From positions 1-57,109 of the IMG/VR virus record IMGVR_UViG_3300050343_000003: a stretch of DNA of 57,109 bases. One strand, 5' to 3'. The notes under the pieces are model-generated. The model saw only the letters and a program-made list of their open reading frames with translations, had not been told where the DNA came from and ran no database searches. Positions 40,479 to 48,932 of the stretch are shown in pieces; the stretch's first letter is position 1, and every line of letters starts with the position of its first letter. This DNA is from a virus. A program made the position numbers and the translations under genes.

Positions 40479-40946
40479 ATGGCATACATAGGACAATCAC
40501 TAACCGAAGGTACAAGAAGAGCGCAAACATATACAGCTACTGCTGGACAAACCACATTTAATGCTGTATACTCTATTGGAAACGTAGACGTATATCAAAA
40601 CGGAATACTATTACAACCTGCTGATTACACAGCTACCACAGGAACTACAGTTGTGTTAGGCGCTGCTGCTGCACTAAACGATGAGATGACTATTGTATCT
40701 CACAACATATTCAGCGTAGCAGATGCACCCACACTATCAGGTGGTGGTACATTTGCAAGCAGCATTAGAGCTACACTGTTTGATACAACACAGAACACAA
40801 CTAAGACAGCGTTGTTTCAGACTAATGATCAGACTATGGGTACAGACACAACTATACCTAGCTCACACAATGCTAGTTGTAATGGACCTCTAACAATAGC
40901 GTCAAGCATAACGCTTACAGTTAATGGGAACTTGACAATCATATGA
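40479..40946 (+). CDS. fibre protein, type A N-terminal domain
   Basis: 155 residues. The head (GQTTFNAVY, VDVYQNGILLQPADYTA, TTVVLGAAA, DEMTIVSHNIFSVADA) is a beta domain repeated in the genes at 43145 and 44515. The rest is a short Thr-rich strand region without a receptor domain. Part of the fibre array. Confidence 0.7.
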   Translation: MAYIGQSLTEGTRRAQTYTATAGQTTFNAVYSIGNVDVYQNGILLQPADYTATTGTTVVLGAAAALNDEMTIVSHNIFSVADAPTLSGGGTFASSIRATLFDTTQNTTKTALFQTNDQTMGTDTTIPSSHNASCNGPLTIASSITLTVNGNLTII

Positions 40947-41467
40947 GTACTTTACACGTAGAAAACTTAAAAGGTCTTAGCTCTGGCGGCAATGCCAATA
41001 AGATTATCGTACCGTCTGGTCAGACGCTTTTAGCAGGTGGACATGTTGTTCAGGTTGCTCAATATACCAGTGCGTCTAATGTCACAAATAGTACAACATC
41101 TACTGTACAAGCAATGATAACAGGTACATTTACTCTTAAAAACTCAAGTAATAAAGTTTTAGTAACAATGAATTGTATTACTAGAGCAGGAAGAAGTAGT
41201 GCTGCTGGTGTTAGAATTGCTATGTATAGAGGTGCAGTTGCTGACGCATCAAGTGTAAAAATTACAAGTGGTATAGAGCCACAGATTTACACAACAGACA
41301 GTGGTACAGAACAATATGCAATAAATTCTTTGCACCACCTAGATACTCCAAACGCTTCGTCTACTACTTATTCTCTTGGTTTTTGGAAACATCCTAGCTC
41401 TGGTGATGTTAAAGTTATGGGCGAGTTTTTGAATACTACCATTATTCTTCAGGAGGTGGCGGTATGA
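40943..41467 (+). CDS. fibre protein, type B, paralogue 1
   Basis: 174 residues. Head MSTLHVENLKGLSSGGNANK is related to the ILKVDTI heads of the next two genes; a jelly-roll-like body follows (SNKVLVTMNCITRAG, ISLVxLY-type strands, TTYSLGFWKH). Overlaps its neighbours by four bases on each side. Confidence 0.7.
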   Translation: MSTLHVENLKGLSSGGNANKIIVPSGQTLLAGGHVVQVAQYTSASNVTNSTTSTVQAMITGTFTLKNSSNKVLVTMNCITRAGRSSAAGVRIAMYRGAVADASSVKITSGIEPQIYTTDSGTEQYAINSLHHLDTPNASSTTYSLGFWKHPSSGDVKVMGEFLNTTIILQEVAV

Positions 41468-41985
41468 GCATCCTAAAGGTAGACACCATAAACGAAAAGA
41501 CTAGTGGTAATGGTGTGGCTATTCCAGGTCATATTATTCAAATGGTTAATACATCTTGGAGTACTCAAACAGCTATTACATCTCAAAGCGCTACAGCAAT
41601 AACTGGAGCTTCTTTAGCAATAACTCCAAAGTTTAGCACCAGTAAGATACTTGTTATGGTTAATCTTAGCCTGAGAATTAAAGACCCTGACACTAGTTAT
41701 GCTAACTGCGGCCTTGAAATTTTAAGAGGCTCAACTCAATTACAAACAATTGCTGGAGATAATTCTGGGCCTTTTGAGATAGGTATTTATGACGTTGGTG
41801 GGGGCGGTGGAGAGCTTAACTCTAGATATGCAAATAATATTGTAGATAGTCCTAGTACAACTTCTGCTACAACCTACAGCGTCAAAGGTAAAATATATAG
41901 TACTACAGGTCCTACTCTAACTATAAACCAAGGGGATACTACTAATGGACAGTCGTCAATTATATTAATGGAGATAGCCCAATGA
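41464..41985 (+). CDS. fibre protein, type B, paralogue 2
   Basis: 173 residues; head SILKVDTINEKTSG, body with FSTSKILVMVNLSLR and TTYSVKGKIYS strands parallel to paralogues 1 and 3. Coupled by ATGA to both neighbours. Likely an alternative or additional receptor-binding tip. Confidence 0.7.
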   Translation: MSILKVDTINEKTSGNGVAIPGHIIQMVNTSWSTQTAITSQSATAITGASLAITPKFSTSKILVMVNLSLRIKDPDTSYANCGLEILRGSTQLQTIAGDNSGPFEIGIYDVGGGGGELNSRYANNIVDSPSTTSATTYSVKGKIYSTTGPTLTINQGDTTNGQSSIILMEIAQ

Positions 41986-42503
41986 GTTCTATCTTAAAAG
42001 TTGATACGATACAAACCACCGCAGGGGTGGCTCCTACTACTAAAGATTTAGGTTTTGCAGCAGGGTCAGTTATACAGACACAAGTTGCTAGGTTTAGTGG
42101 AGGTTCAGCAAGTATGAGTACAAGTTCTTATACTAGCAGTGGTAGAAGCGTAACTATTACTCCAAGATTTGCTAATAGTTTAATTTTAATAAGGTATACT
42201 GCAACTTCATATATTAACAGTGGCACTTATGGATACTTTACATTCTATAGGGGTAGTACAAATTTGTATAACCAAAGTGGTTACAGTACCAACCCTTCTC
42301 ATCAAGCTTTAATACAACTTGGTAGTGCTACTGGTGATGCTTATTTTCCCAGTACAGGAGAGTTTGCGGATAGTAGTCATAACTCAACTAGTGCCTTAAC
42401 TTATACTTTGTATGGAAAAAGAACTTCAGGTTCAGGCTCAGTATATTGGCCTCCTGGTTCATCTGATGGAGCCACATTTACAGCTACGGAGATAGCACAA
42501 TGA
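41982..42503 (+). CDS. fibre protein, type B, paralogue 3
   Basis: 173 residues; head SSILKVDTIQTTAGVAP and body with FANSLILIRYTATSYI and LTYTLYGKRTS. Same length and order as the gene before but with very different surface residues, as expected for tips under receptor-driven change. Confidence 0.7.
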   Translation: MSSILKVDTIQTTAGVAPTTKDLGFAAGSVIQTQVARFSGGSASMSTSSYTSSGRSVTITPRFANSLILIRYTATSYINSGTYGYFTFYRGSTNLYNQSGYSTNPSHQALIQLGSATGDAYFPSTGEFADSSHNSTSALTYTLYGKRTSGSGSVYWPPGSSDGATFTATEIAQ

Positions 42504-42883
42504 CAGATACAGCAACAGCATTAACAGAACTAGGCGTAACAGAATGGGTGTTACGTGGAGAGCCAACAAACAAAGTTGAGTTTGAGACTATGTTCCGCAA
42601 GGTCATGGGCGCAGACAGCAACGGCTCTGCCATAGAAAGCTCAGACCCATCACACTTCGGTACAACGTGGGATGCAGTCAAAGCTAAGAAGGACGCCCTT
42701 GTAGCAGGAGAACCAATGAGGTTACTACGTGAAGAACGTAACCGTAGAATAGCAGAGACAGACTGGTGGGCATCAAGTGACCTAACCCTGACTGATGCAC
42801 AGAAGAAGTACAGAACTGACTTGCGTGACATAACAAAGACTGCAACCAGTTTAGATGATGTAACTTGGCCTACAAAACCCTAG
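42500..42883 (+). CDS. tail assembly chaperone-like protein
   Basis: 127 residues. The C-terminal half has the Phage_tail_APC pattern LREERNRRIAETDWWASSDL then KYRTDLRDI and WPTKP. Such proteins help fibres fold or assemble. The middle of the fibre array is the fitting place. Confidence 0.72.
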   Translation: MTDTATALTELGVTEWVLRGEPTNKVEFETMFRKVMGADSNGSAIESSDPSHFGTTWDAVKAKKDALVAGEPMRLLREERNRRIAETDWWASSDLTLTDAQKKYRTDLRDITKTATSLDDVTWPTKP

Positions 42884-42892
42884 GAGTATAAT

Positions 42893-43135
42893 ATGGCAGA
42901 GATTAAAGTAACACTAACCGACACAGAACTAAAGTGTCTTGAGTATGCAGCAGCAGTTCCACAGGACTGGGCAGACAATGCTTTGACTAACAGGGCTAGG
43001 ATAGCCAAGGATGAGATCATTGCGGCTCTTGTAGCACACTGCAACGCTAACTCAGTAGCACTAGCTGTTGGTGAAGATGCACAGGTAACACAAGCGTTTG
43101 ACCTAAAGGTTGTCAAGAAAGCCTCAGAAGAGTAA
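42893..43135 (+). CDS. small protein of the fibre cluster
   Basis: 80 residues, helical (TDTELKCLEYAAAVPQDWAD, IAALVAHCNANSVALA). Usually found beside the APC-like gene in marine podoviruses; possibly another fibre chaperone. Function unknown. Confidence 0.65.
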   Translation: MAEIKVTLTDTELKCLEYAAAVPQDWADNALTNRARIAKDEIIAALVAHCNANSVALAVGEDAQVTQAFDLKVVKKASEE

Positions 43136-43144
43136 GGAACATCA

Positions 43145-44206
43145 ATGTCATACATCGGCACTGAACCTAAAGACATAAGATCATTTGGTAGAACTAAGTT
43201 TGACTATACTGCTACGCAGGGTCAGACAGCATTCACTGGTGCTGATGATGACGGTAAAGTATTAGCGTTTACCACAGGACAAATAGAGGTATACGTTAAC
43301 GGTATCCTCATGGATGACAGTGACTTCACCACAACTGGCACTGGCACAGTTACACTAGCATCTGCAGCTAACTTGAATGACGTTGTTAATGTTGTATCCT
43401 TTGAGACTAACATACCTGACAGTAATTATGTACCTGCTTCAGGTGGTACGTTTACTGGTGCTGTTACTGCCGCTAATGGTTTGACTGTTGATGATGATGG
43501 CGCAACGCCTCTAACTGTAGATCGTGCTACTTCATTTGGAAATGTTGTAGATATACAAAAAGATGGCTCAACTGTTGGTGGTATCTCAACATTCTATGGA
43601 AACCCAATGTTTGGTAGGAATAGTGGGGCTAGGTTAGCTTTTGACACTAATGTAATTTATTCATCAAATGACGCAGGGTCTACAGCAGATAATGCGTATG
43701 CGCTTGGTAGTGCCTCATCACGTTTTACAGACATCTACCTATCAGGCGGTGCTTACCTTGGTGGCACTGGTGCGGCTAATAAGTTAGACGATTATGAAGA
43801 AGGAACTTGGACGCCAAGTTTTTCTTTTTCTGGTGGTTCAGTAGGCTATAGTTATCAAGCAGGTCAATACACTAAAATTGGTAGAAAGGTATTTGTTACA
43901 GCCAATATGATTTTAAATAGTGCGTCAAATCCAACTGGTGCAGTTCATGTAGTTACATTACCTTTTACTTCGGGAGATGATAGTAATGCTGTTATTGCTG
44001 AAGGTTATGTTGCTGGTGTAACTTATAGTCTTGTAAGGAATCTTACAACGCAATCTCCAAACATAAGGGGATATGTTCCCCGAAATAGCACTTATATGCT
44101 TCTTACAAACAATCATACAGGCCAAGGTCATGTTGCTTTTAATGCTTCTCTTCTAGGAAGTTCTACACTTCTATATATGTCGGCAACATATTTTGCAGCA
44201 GCATAA
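43145..44206 (+). CDS. long fibre protein, type A head with C-terminal tip
   Basis: 353 residues. Type A head (TQGQTAFTGADDDGK, VYVNGILMDDSDFTTTG), a GGTFTGAVTAANGLTVDDDG stalk repeat typical of fibre shafts, an ALGSASSRFTDIYLSGGAYLG segment, then EEGTWTPSFSFSGGSVGYSY with QYTKIGRKVFVTA, a common receptor-binding tip. Confidence 0.75.
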   Translation: MSYIGTEPKDIRSFGRTKFDYTATQGQTAFTGADDDGKVLAFTTGQIEVYVNGILMDDSDFTTTGTGTVTLASAANLNDVVNVVSFETNIPDSNYVPASGGTFTGAVTAANGLTVDDDGATPLTVDRATSFGNVVDIQKDGSTVGGISTFYGNPMFGRNSGARLAFDTNVIYSSNDAGSTADNAYALGSASSRFTDIYLSGGAYLGGTGAANKLDDYEEGTWTPSFSFSGGSVGYSYQAGQYTKIGRKVFVTANMILNSASNPTGAVHVVTLPFTSGDDSNAVIAEGYVAGVTYSLVRNLTTQSPNIRGYVPRNSTYMLLTNNHTGQGHVAFNASLLGSSTLLYMSATYFAAA

Positions 44207-44211
44207 CAAAA

Positions 44212-44233
44212 TACCCTAGTCGGAGGCTAGGTA
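44212..44233 (+). promoter_or_regulatory. intergenic hairpin in the fibre cluster
   Basis: CCTAG (44215-44219) and CTAGG (44227-44231) pair, with two further A-T pairs past a bulged base, in the 57-base gap after the 43145 gene. No T-run; possibly messenger processing. Confidence 0.35.
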
Positions 44234-44263
44234 GTCAGTCCACAGCCATAAAGGAGATAAACA

Positions 44264-44515
44264 ATGGCATTAACAGAAGAAACAGTACAAGATAAGATTG
44301 AGATAATTAAACCGTTTAATATGTTACAAATTAGAACCGCAACAATTATCAAGAAAGACGGTGTTGAGATTAGCAGATCATTCCACCGCCATGTCGTAGC
44401 ACCAGATGCAGATACGTCAGGCGAAAGTGACGATGTTAAAGCATTAGCCACACAGTTTCACACTGATGCAATCAAGACAGCATATGCTGCACACTTAGCG
44501 GAGAGCGCACCCTAA
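44264..44515 (+). CDS. small hypothetical protein of the fibre cluster
   Basis: 83 residues with AAGGAGA before the ATG. Beta strands (LQIRTATIIKKDGVEISRSF) then a polar linker and a helix. Short proteins like this accompany fibre genes in related phages. Stop overlaps the next ATG. Confidence 0.65.
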   Translation: MALTEETVQDKIEIIKPFNMLQIRTATIIKKDGVEISRSFHRHVVAPDADTSGESDDVKALATQFHTDAIKTAYAAHLAESAP

Positions 44516-45540
44516 TGACAAGAGCAAGAGATGTAGCTAACCTCATAGGTTCTGGCAACTACAGTAGCACTACGTTCACAGCTACTGCAGGTCAGACTGT
44601 GTTTAGTATAGCACACACACAGAACTTTGTGCAGGTGTTTATGAATGGCTTGCTCTTAGACTTAACTGTAGACTACACAAGCAACGGATCAGCAGTAACA
44701 CTTACATCAGGTGCAGCAGCAGGTGATGAGATAGAAGTTGTTGCATATAATACGTTCAGCGTTGGTGATGCACTCAACCAAGCAGCAGCCGATGCACGTT
44801 ACGAACTAGATGGTGCTGAGAATAGGTTTTTAGGTGTTAATGGTACTACGGTAAACACAAGTGCCGATGAGTTTGCAAAAGTACAACAGGGTACTGTTTC
44901 TTCTGGTTATGCTGAAATGCATATAGGCAACGACATCAATCAAAGAATTATTTTAGGTTCTATAGGATCAACATATTCGGGTGGTGATTGGTCTGGTTCT
45001 AGGTATATATACACTAGTCATGGTGATCTTAAACTAAAAGCTGCTGCTGACTTAGAGATGTTTAGTGGTGGTAATACTATTGCTAACCACCTTACTCAAA
45101 CAATGAACATCAGTGGTCACATTACAAATCATAGACAGCCTATCATATCTGGTACAATGGGTACGGCTATGACGGCTCCAACTAGCGATACTTTATTAAG
45201 TTTCAATGATTTCTTTGTTAATAGAGGTATAACTTTTAACAGTACAACAAAAAGATTTACAGTTCCCACGGCTGGCGTTTACAGTATAATGCTGACACCT
45301 TTTGTATATGGTTCCCAAGGACCGCATAGAATTTTAATAGGGGTAAATACAGATACTCCACTTTATACAAATCACAGAGGACACTTTTATACTAATCAAA
45401 CCACATATGATAGTGGTGCTTTACATAGTGTAGTTGATCTTGCTGCAAACGATTATATAATTTTTCGTCTAATTGCAGGTAAGTTATACAATCAGAGTAA
45501 TGATAAATTTAACGAATTTAGTATATGTAAAATTGCATAG
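44515..45540 (+). CDS. fibre protein, type A head with jelly-roll tip
   Basis: 341 residues. Type A head (TATAGQTVFSIAHTQ, VQVFMNGLLLDLTVDYT, DEIEVVAYNTFSVGDA), an ANHLTQTMNISGHITN middle, then a C-terminal jelly roll (FTVPTAGVYSIMLTPFV). Probably trimeric and receptor-binding. Confidence 0.73.
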   Translation: MTRARDVANLIGSGNYSSTTFTATAGQTVFSIAHTQNFVQVFMNGLLLDLTVDYTSNGSAVTLTSGAAAGDEIEVVAYNTFSVGDALNQAAADARYELDGAENRFLGVNGTTVNTSADEFAKVQQGTVSSGYAEMHIGNDINQRIILGSIGSTYSGGDWSGSRYIYTSHGDLKLKAAADLEMFSGGNTIANHLTQTMNISGHITNHRQPIISGTMGTAMTAPTSDTLLSFNDFFVNRGITFNSTTKRFTVPTAGVYSIMLTPFVYGSQGPHRILIGVNTDTPLYTNHRGHFYTNQTTYDSGALHSVVDLAANDYIIFRLIAGKLYNQSNDKFNEFSICKIA

Positions 45541-45558
45541 TTAAGTTAGGAGGAACAC

Positions 45559-46512
45559 ATGAGCAACGCAAGAAAACTAGCAGACAATCTTCCTACTGAG
45601 GGCAGTCTCTCTGGACGCAATCTTCTAATCAATGGAGCAATGCAAATTTGGCAAAGAGGCACAAGTTTTTCTGGAAATACTTCTTACAATGCTGACCGTT
45701 GGAATGTGGATAATAATAGTGGCGGTGGTGGACAGTCAACAGATGCACCAGATGATTTTACTTATTCACTTAAAATAGACCCCTCGTCTGGTAACGCTGC
45801 TTTAAGGCAAGCCATAGAACTTCCTGCTGCTGGAGAGGGTGGTGTATTTAGATCAGGTCAAAAGTTTACTTTATCGTTTTACGTAAAAAGTGCTAATGCT
45901 GGAGAAGCCATAAATATATTTGCAGCATCGGCTACAAGCGTTGGTGCAACCACTACTGCACAAGTTAACGATACATCAACTGGATTAACTACCGCTACAT
46001 CTTGGACAAGATATACTTATACTTTTACTTCTAACAATGTAGGTGGAAGTGATACTTGCTATAACATCGTGCCTTATGTAAGCAGTCCATCAGGAGCTAC
46101 TTATTGGACTGGCTTTCAGCTAGAATCTGGGTCACAGGCTTCACCGTTTGAGCATGAACCAGTGGGAGTTACTTTAAGCAAGTGTAAAAGGTATTTCCAT
46201 ACATATGGTGGAACAAACGCATTTGAACACCTTCCTTTTTTAGGACAAGCTGACGGAACTTCTATAAACTTTAACCATGAATTACCAGTAGAAATGAGAG
46301 CACCACCTTCCCTTACTCAAAGTGGAGACTGGAGAGTCAATCATTATTACTTAGGTGGCTACTATACATTAAGTAATGTTGCTTTAGACAATTTAAGTGC
46401 CAAATTAGTTAGAGGTTCAGCAACAATTAGTGGTAATATGTCAAGTGCCATAGGTAGAATAATTGCATATAACGACATAAATGCACGTTGGTCATACTCG
46501 GCAGAGTTGTAG
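45559..46512 (+). CDS. fibre protein with lectin-like domain
   Basis: 317 residues. SGRNLLINGAMQIWQRGTSF is a frequent fibre motif; the following about 160 residues (FTLSFYVKSANAGEAINIFA, ATSWTRYTYTFTS, YWTGFQLESGS) are a carbohydrate-binding-like beta sandwich. The last 100 residues form a separate tip. AGGAGG lies before the ATG. Confidence 0.73.
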   Translation: MSNARKLADNLPTEGSLSGRNLLINGAMQIWQRGTSFSGNTSYNADRWNVDNNSGGGGQSTDAPDDFTYSLKIDPSSGNAALRQAIELPAAGEGGVFRSGQKFTLSFYVKSANAGEAINIFAASATSVGATTTAQVNDTSTGLTTATSWTRYTYTFTSNNVGGSDTCYNIVPYVSSPSGATYWTGFQLESGSQASPFEHEPVGVTLSKCKRYFHTYGGTNAFEHLPFLGQADGTSINFNHELPVEMRAPPSLTQSGDWRVNHYYLGGYYTLSNVALDNLSAKLVRGSATISGNMSSAIGRIIAYNDINARWSYSAEL

Positions 46513-46522
46513 GAAGTAAAAC

Positions 46523-46552
46523 ATGAATATTAAAATAGCAGAGGCCGACTAA
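46523..46552 (+). CDS. 9-residue leader peptide
   Basis: ATG at 46523 with AGGAAG upstream, nine sense codons (MNIKIAEAD) and a stop that overlaps the next start as TAATG. It would deliver ribosomes to the cupredoxin gene, whose own start is otherwise weakly served. Confidence 0.45.
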   Translation: MNIKIAEAD

Positions 46553-47913
46553 TGTTTGGCTTCGCAGCAGTAGCAGAGACACCGTTCTCAGCAGAACTAA
46601 CTAAGTACACCATAGGTGTTGTTCCTGCTTCTGTATCTGCAGCTTCTGCGTTAAACGCTCCTCAGTTCTCTGGTGGTGTTAATCTTCCTGCTTTAACAGG
46701 GGTTTCTGCTACATTAGCTAACACTGCACTTGACATTACAGGTAAAGCAAATATAACTACTGCTAACGTAGCAAGCACTACAAGCATAGCAGCACTAACA
46801 ATCTCAGGTAAAGCAAACGTTACACACCCTTCACTGCTAGGAACATTTACACCTAACGTACCAAGCATAACAGGTATAGCTAATACAAACCTACCATCAC
46901 AAGGTGCTATCTCTGGTGCAGTCTTTGGTGACAATGTACAACCAACAGGACACAATTATACAGTAACAGTAGCTAATAGCGGAAGTGGTAACAAGTATTA
47001 CATAGATGGTGTAGAGGCTGCAGCACTAACACTAACAAGAGGATTAACATACGTCTTTGATGTAAGTGACAACACTAACAGTGGACACCCATTTAGATTT
47101 AAAGATGCTTCTGGTAATACACTAACTACAGGAATAACTATAAGCGGAACAGCAGGACAGGCAGGGGCAACAGTAACTTACGTAGTTCCTGCTACAGGCA
47201 CACAGCCAGCATTATATTACTGTACTGTACACGGCAACGGTATGGGCAATACTGTAACCACAGTAGCAAGCACCACAGCCTTTGTTGTAACTGTAGTAAA
47301 TAGTGGTGGTAATAAGTTTGCTATAAATGGTGTCACTGCACCAACGCTACAACTTGTAAGAGGAACAACATACACATTTGATCTTAGTGATGCATCTGTG
47401 TCTGGACACCCACTAGCCTTTAAGAGTGGCAACAATAGCTACACAGATGGTGTAACAAGCAGTGGTACTCCTGGTCAGTCTGGGGCAAGTGTAACCTTTG
47501 CTGTACCAAGTACCGCACCTGGAATAGGACTAAGATATTACTGTACTGTACATGGTAACGGAATGGGTAATACTATTACTACTAGCGGAGTACCTATAGC
47601 ACTAACAGCACAAGGTAAAGCTACACATACCCCTGCCTCTATATCTGCTGTAATAGATAAAGTAGTACCAAGCATAACAGGTTTAGCATTCTTTACATTG
47701 CCTGATATAAATGCTACTATAGCGCAGAACTTAGATGACCCTACTGGCGTACTCTTTCCGTTTGATGACTTTGCAGAGAACTTTAGTAGAGGCAGAACTG
47801 TAACAATAATTGCACCTACTATAGGTAATAGAACTGTATACATCCCTGCAGAAAACAGAACAGTAACTATAAGTCCTGTAAGAACAGACAACGTAGTATA
47901 CATACTAAACTAA
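46552..47913 (+). CDS. tail protein with two tandem cupredoxin-like domains
   Basis: 453 residues. Residues 135-238 and 242-346 are two copies of a plastocyanin-like domain, each with GHP (His179, His286) and YYCTVHGNGMGN giving Cys224/His227/Met231 and Cys331/His334/Met338, the full type 1 copper ligand set. They are flanked by short Ala/Thr/Ile repeats (ITGKAN, ISGKAN, ITGIAN). The C-terminus has strand repeats (NRTVYIPAENRTVTI). Sits between fibres and the tail adaptor, so probably exposed on the virion. Copper binding is inferred. Confidence 0.75.
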   Translation: MFGFAAVAETPFSAELTKYTIGVVPASVSAASALNAPQFSGGVNLPALTGVSATLANTALDITGKANITTANVASTTSIAALTISGKANVTHPSLLGTFTPNVPSITGIANTNLPSQGAISGAVFGDNVQPTGHNYTVTVANSGSGNKYYIDGVEAAALTLTRGLTYVFDVSDNTNSGHPFRFKDASGNTLTTGITISGTAGQAGATVTYVVPATGTQPALYYCTVHGNGMGNTVTTVASTTAFVVTVVNSGGNKFAINGVTAPTLQLVRGTTYTFDLSDASVSGHPLAFKSGNNSYTDGVTSSGTPGQSGASVTFAVPSTAPGIGLRYYCTVHGNGMGNTITTSGVPIALTAQGKATHTPASISAVIDKVVPSITGLAFFTLPDINATIAQNLDDPTGVLFPFDDFAENFSRGRTVTIIAPTIGNRTVYIPAENRTVTISPVRTDNVVYILN

Positions 47914-47922
47914 GGATAACAA

Positions 47923-48240
47923 ATGTCTTACAAATGGCCTGAAAAAGACCCAGATGAAACAGCAGACTTTAGTGTAGACTGGTCTAGGTTTCTAGGATCA
48001 GACACTATAGCGTCAGCAGTTTTCTTTGTAGATGCTGCAGATGGAACAAAGACCCAAGTATCAACTGCTCAAATTGTAAATAACTTACAGTTTATAGCAG
48101 GTACTGTTTCTGGCAACGTAGCTACTTCACGTTTTGGTGGAGGTACAAATAACGTACGATATAATATTACTGTTCGCATAAATACTACTCAAGGTCTTAC
48201 GTATGAGCGTTCTGTAATATTACCAATTAGGAATAGATAA
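47923..48240 (+). CDS. small structural protein
   Basis: 105 residues, beta-rich (SAVFFVDAADGTKTQVSTAQ, RYNITVRINTTQG), starting SYKWPEKDPDE. Immunoglobulin-like size. Precedes the adaptor and is known in related phages as an unnamed virion protein. Confidence 0.68.
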   Translation: MSYKWPEKDPDETADFSVDWSRFLGSDTIASAVFFVDAADGTKTQVSTAQIVNNLQFIAGTVSGNVATSRFGGGTNNVRYNITVRINTTQGLTYERSVILPIRNR

Positions 48241-48242
48241 AC

Positions 48243-48932
48243 ATGGCATACGACTTTCTTGGCTTAGTTAATGACATTAACCACAGACTAAATGAGGTAG
48301 CTCTTACCTCTACAAACTTTGCAGCAGCTACTGGTTACTACAGTATAGCTAAAGATGCTGTCAACTCTGCAGTAAGACATATCAATCAAGAAGAATTTGA
48401 GTGGCCTTGGAACCATGTACAGTCTGACCTTGTATTAGCTGCAGGTTCTATGAAGTACTACTATCCTGTAGATGCTAAAACAATTAACATGAACTCGTTT
48501 CGTATAAAGAGAGATGATAGCCTCAACACAGGAACAGTAAAACTAAAGTCACTAGTATATGAAGAATGGTTGGAGAAGTACGCTGATGATGAGTTTAATA
48601 CAGATACAAGTATACGTGGTGTTCCTCAATTTATTGTACGTACACCTAGTAGGGAGTTAATCTGTCACCCTGTACCTGACAAAGCTTACACCATAGTTTA
48701 TGAATACTACTCAATGGGTTATGATTTAGAGAACCCTTTAGATGTACCCTCCCTACCACAGCAGTATAGGTTTGCCATAGTAGACGGTGCTATGTACTAC
48801 GCATTCCAGTTTAGGGGAGACACCCAAGCTGCTGATGTAGCACTACAAAAGTTTGAGAAGCAGATAAAAGACTTACGTGTAATAAATATAAATAGAACAC
48901 CATACCTAAGAGATACAAGAGTTAGCTTCTAA
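48243..48932 (+). CDS. head-tail adaptor (tail tubular A/gp11-like)
   Basis: 229 residues; helix-rich N-terminus (DINHRLNEVALTSTNF) followed by INQEEFEWPWNH and an YYYPVDAKTINMNSFRI strand, the pattern of podovirus adaptor proteins placed under the portal. ATGG overlap with the nozzle gene next. Confidence 0.8.
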   Translation: MAYDFLGLVNDINHRLNEVALTSTNFAAATGYYSIAKDAVNSAVRHINQEEFEWPWNHVQSDLVLAAGSMKYYYPVDAKTINMNSFRIKRDDSLNTGTVKLKSLVYEEWLEKYADDEFNTDTSIRGVPQFIVRTPSRELICHPVPDKAYTIVYEYYSMGYDLENPLDVPSLPQQYRFAIVDGAMYYAFQFRGDTQAADVALQKFEKQIKDLRVININRTPYLRDTRVSF

